DNA of 6,953 nt from Legionellales bacterium UBA5158 (GTDB lineage: Bacteria > Pseudomonadota > Gammaproteobacteria > DSM-16500): assembly GCA_002413665.1 (NCBI GenBank), contig DHXK01000048.1:1-6953 (forward strand), in the 5' to 3' direction. Numbering within the stretch: the stretch's first letter is position 1; each line of letters begins with the position of its first letter. Shown here in pieces: positions 4,286 to 6,953 of the stretch. A model generated the notes under the pieces. It had not been told where the DNA came from. It saw only the letters and a program-made list of their open reading frames with translations, and made no database searches. The translations under genes and the position numbers were made by a program.

Positions 4286-6953
4286 CTATAAGCTAGAAAT
4301 CTTTTCTAATTGAGCTTGCAATTTATTTAATGTCACTTTGAATTCAGAACATTTTTCTTTTTCTTTTTCAACTACATCAGCAGGTGCTTTATCTACAAAA
4401 CTTGGATTTTGTAATTTACCCTCCACACGTTCCAATTCTTTAATCAATTTGAGTATTTCTCGAGTGATGCGTGCGGACTCTTCTTTTTTATCAATCAATC
4501 CAGCCATAGGAATTAAGATTTCTAACTCTCCTACTAGTGCAGTGGCACATTCGGGTAGTGGGTCTGATGGATTTAACCAAGTAGCTGATTCAAATCTTCC
4601 TAATGTAAGAATCAGATGTTGATTTTGTTCATATTGTTTTTTATCTAGCTCGGTACCCTTATTAAATAAAATGGGTAAGGGTTTTCCGGGTGCAATATTC
4701 ATTTCGCTGCGTATAGTGCGAACCGAAGTAATAATATTTTTTACCCACTCTAATTCATTTTCTGATGCTGTGTCTTGCAAATTTTTATTCACAACAGGGT
4801 AGGGCTGCAGCATGATAGTGTCATTTTGGATAGCAGCCAGCGGTGCTACGCGTTGCCAGATTTCTTCAGTGATGAAAGGCATCACAGGATGTATTAGGCG
4901 TAATAAATTTTCTAATACGGTAACTAATGTGTGACGCGTGCCGCGTAATTCTGCTTCAGAACTTTCAGAGGAAGTTAAAATCGGTTTGGATAACTCAAGA
5001 TACCAATCGCAAAATTCATTCCAGGTGAATTCATAAAGCGCTTGAGCAAGTAAATCAAAACGATAAGAGTTGATTGCTTGTTCTGCTGACTCTATGGTTT
5101 TTTGTAAGCGAGATAAAATCCACTTGTCAGGCAACGATAAAATATTTTCATCAGAATAACTGTTGTTATGGCCTTCTGTATTCATCATGACGTAACGTGA
5201 TGCGTTCCATAACTTGTTACAAAAATTTCTATACCCATCAAGTCGATTTAAATCATAACGTATCTCACGATTATGTGATGCGAGCGCACAAAAAGTAAAT
5301 CGAACTGCGTCTGTACCATGCGCAGTAATGCCATCCGGAAAATGTTTCTGCGTGGATTTTTCAATTTTTTGTGCCATTGCTGGTTGCATTAAACCATAGG
5401 TGCGTTTTTTAATTAAATCTTGCAAGCTAATGCCATCAATTAAATCAAGAGGGTCTAAAGCATTTCCTTTTGATTTTGACATTTTGTGCCCATCACTGTC
5501 GCGAATTAAGCCAGTGATAAAAACTTCTTTGAATGGCACTTCACCGGTAAATTTCAGGCCCATCATAATCATTCGAGCTACCCAAAAGAAAATAATATCG
5601 AACCCGGTAATCAAAACTTGAGTAGGATAAAATGTTTTTAAGTCAGGGGTTTGTTCAGGCCAACCTAATGTAGAAAAAGGCCATAATGCAGAAGAGAACC
5701 AAGTGTCTAATACATCATTGTCTTGGCGTAAATGAATGGTCGCATCAAGATTGTGACGCGCACGCACATCCGCTTCATCGTGCCCGACAAAAATATTACC
5801 TTCATCATCATACCAAGCAGGAATGCGATGACCCCACCACAGTTGCCGACTGATGCACCAATCTTCAATATTATTCAACCATTGAAAATAAGTTTTATCC
5901 CAATTTTCAGGAATGAATTTTACATCACCGTTTTTGACAGCAGCGATAGCAGGCTCAGCTAATGGTTCCATTTTCATGTACCATTGTTCAGTTAAATATG
6001 GTTCAACTACAACGCCAGAACGATCACCACGCGGAATTTTTAACGTATGCTTTTCTGTTTTTTCTAATAATTCTAAGGATTCTAGATCAACTAATATTTT
6101 TTTACGTGCAGCGAAACGTTCCATGCCTTGGTACTGGGCTGGCGTATTTTCATTGAGGTGTGCATTCGGTGTTAAGATATTAATAGGAGTTAGATTGTGA
6201 CGCTGACCTATCGCATAGTCATTAAAATCGTGTGCGGGTGTGATCTTAACACAGCCACTACCAAATTCTTTATCTACATAATCATCTGCAATAATAGGGA
6301 TGGTGCGATCTGTTAAAGGAAGATGTAGGTGTTTACCTATCAAATGTTGGTAACGTTCGTCGTCAGGATTGACTGCAACGGCAACGTCACCTAGCAAAGT
6401 CTCTGGGCGTGTTGTTGCAACAACTATAAAATCATTGCTATCGACTATGGGATATCGGATATGCCAGAGTTTTCCTTCTTCTTCAGTGCTAATCACTTCT
6501 AAATCTGAAATCGCGGTCAGTAGTGCTGGATCCCAGTTTACTAAGCGTGTGCCACGATATATTAATTTTTCATCGTAAAGACGAATAAAGACTTCTCGTA
6601 CCGATTTACATAATGATTCATCCATCGTGAAGCGTTCACGTGACCAATCCATAGAAGAACCTAGGCGACGAAACTGTTGTGTAATAGTGTTGCCGGATTC
6701 TTTTTTCCAATCCCAAATTTTTTCAATAAATGTTTCGCGTGAAAAATCATGACGTGATTTTCCGGTTGCTAATAATTGCCTTTCTACAACCATTTGCGTG
6801 GCGATGCCTGCGTGATCCGTTCCAGTTTGCCAAAGCGTATTGTCACCTTTCATTCGATGATAACGAATTAAAGTATCCATGAGGGTGGCTTGAAAACCAT
6901 GCCCCATATGTAAGCTGCCGGTTACATTCGGTGGTGGAACCATAATGCAATAG
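4286..6953 (-). CDS. valS: Valyl-tRNA synthetase, N-terminus cut by window edge
   Basis: Cytoplasmic class I synthetase that joins valine to tRNA-Val using ATP and hydrolyses mischarged threonine. The frame stays open through the right edge: before the first visible Met (6943) the codons read Y-C-I, giving the family's [18 protein letters not shown]. That Met is therefore internal, and about 35-40 residues plus the true start lie outside. Counting from this Met, the signature HMGH is at 12-15 (6910-6899) and the tRNA/zinc-free core [10 protein letters not shown] follows. The editing domain has [10 protein letters not shown] at 177-186 and [31 protein letters not shown] comes next, and KMSKS is at 487-491 (5485-5471). 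The anticodon-binding domain includes [11 protein letters not shown] and [11 protein letters not shown]. The C-terminal coiled-coil arm ([21 protein letters not shown] to the end) is present. All key motifs are intact, with TAG stop. In many gammaproteobacteria pepA and holC lie upstream; that side is not visible. Confidence 0.98.
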   Translation of the reverse strand, partial: YCIMVPPPNVTGSLHMGHGFQATLMDTLIRYHRMKGDNTLWQTGTDHAGIATQMVVERQLLATGKSRHDFSRETFIEKIWDWKKESGNTITQQFRRLGSSMDWSRERFTMDESLCKSVREVFIRLYDEKLIYRGTRLVNWDPALLTAISDLEVISTEEEGKLWHIRYPIVDSNDFIVVATTRPETLLGDVAVAVNPDDERYQHLIGKHLHLPLTDRTIPIIADDYVDKEFGSGCVKITPAHDFNDYAIGQRHNLTPINILTPNAHLNENTPAQYQGMERFAARKKILVDLESLELLEKTEKHTLKIPRGDRSGVVVEPYLTEQWYMKMEPLAEPAIAAVKNGDVKFIPENWDKTYFQWLNNIEDWCISRQLWWGHRIPAWYDDEGNIFVGHDEADVRARHNLDATIHLRQDNDVLDTWFSSALWPFSTLGWPEQTPDLKTFYPTQVLITGFDIIFFWVARMIMMGLKFTGEVPFKEVFITGLIRDSDGHKMSKSKGNALDPLDLIDGISLQDLIKKRTYGLMQPAMAQKIEKSTQKHFPDGITAHGTDAVRFTFCALASHNREIRYDLNRLDGYRNFCNKLWNASRYVMMNTEGHNNSYSDENILSLPDKWILSRLQKTIESAEQAINSYRFDLLAQALYEFTWNEFCDWYLELSKPILTSSESSEAELRGTRHTLVTVLENLLRLIHPVMPFITEEIWQRVAPLAAIQNDTIMLQPYPVVNKNLQDTASENELEWVKNIITSVRTIRSEMNIAPGKPLPILFNKGTELDKKQYEQNQHLILTLGRFESATWLNPSDPLPECATALVGELEILIPMAGLIDKKEESARITREILKLIKELERVEGKLQNPSFVDKAPADVVEKEKEKCSEFKVTLNKLQAQLEKISSL

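Noticed and set aside
4338..6578. Several plus-strand frames of 64-95 codons opposite valS
   Set aside because: All lie antisense to conserved synthetase codons, and their compositions look like reverse-complement shadows, not proteins.

Overview
The window looks like a piece of an AT-rich (roughly one-third GC) gammaproteobacterial chromosome. The valyl-tRNA synthetase is clearly bacterial and gammaproteobacterium-like. It is surrounded by low-GC, lysine- and asparagine-rich orphan proteins. That mix of one housekeeping gene among unrecognised, possibly effector-like genes is typical of host-associated Legionellales (Legionella, Coxiella, Rickettsiella and relatives). This placement is an inference from style and composition; no marker here proves it.

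Layout, left to right. (1) 1-1671 (+): a large orphan protein with two divergent copies of an internal segment, beginning at the first base of the window and therefore possibly incomplete. (2) 1661-2575 (-): a complete LysR-type transcriptional regulator whose stop codon overlaps the end of gene 1 tail-to-tail by 11 bases. (3) 2576-2695: a 120-base divergent control region with a good sigma70-type promoter for lysR, three ATGCAT sites in 64 bases and two T-N11-A dyads typical of LysR operators. (4) 2696-3223 (+): a 175-residue orphan gene facing away from lysR, with a good ribosome binding site, followed by a long hairpin whose loop is an AC dinucleotide run. (5) 3331-4073 (-): two small orphan genes overlapping by ATGA; the second carries a four-leucine zipper with a GCN4-like buried Asn. 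(6) 4074-4285: an intergenic region containing a weak AT-only hairpin plus T-tract and an 80-base block of 50% GC that looks like a dispersed palindromic repeat. (7) 4286-6953 (-): valS, complete at its C-terminus but cut by the window edge about 35-40 residues short of its start.

How the parts may work together: the LysR regulator and the 175-residue gene form a classic divergent regulator-target pair, so the regulator probably controls itself and that gene. The two small overlapping genes are probably translated together, and their products could bind each other. valS is the only gene with a certain cellular role (charging tRNA-Val). No mobile element, CRISPR array, tRNA or rRNA was seen. 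I found no clear evidence for a whole new biological system. The best leads are the lysR control region, the leucine-zipper gene pair and the repeated orphan protein.
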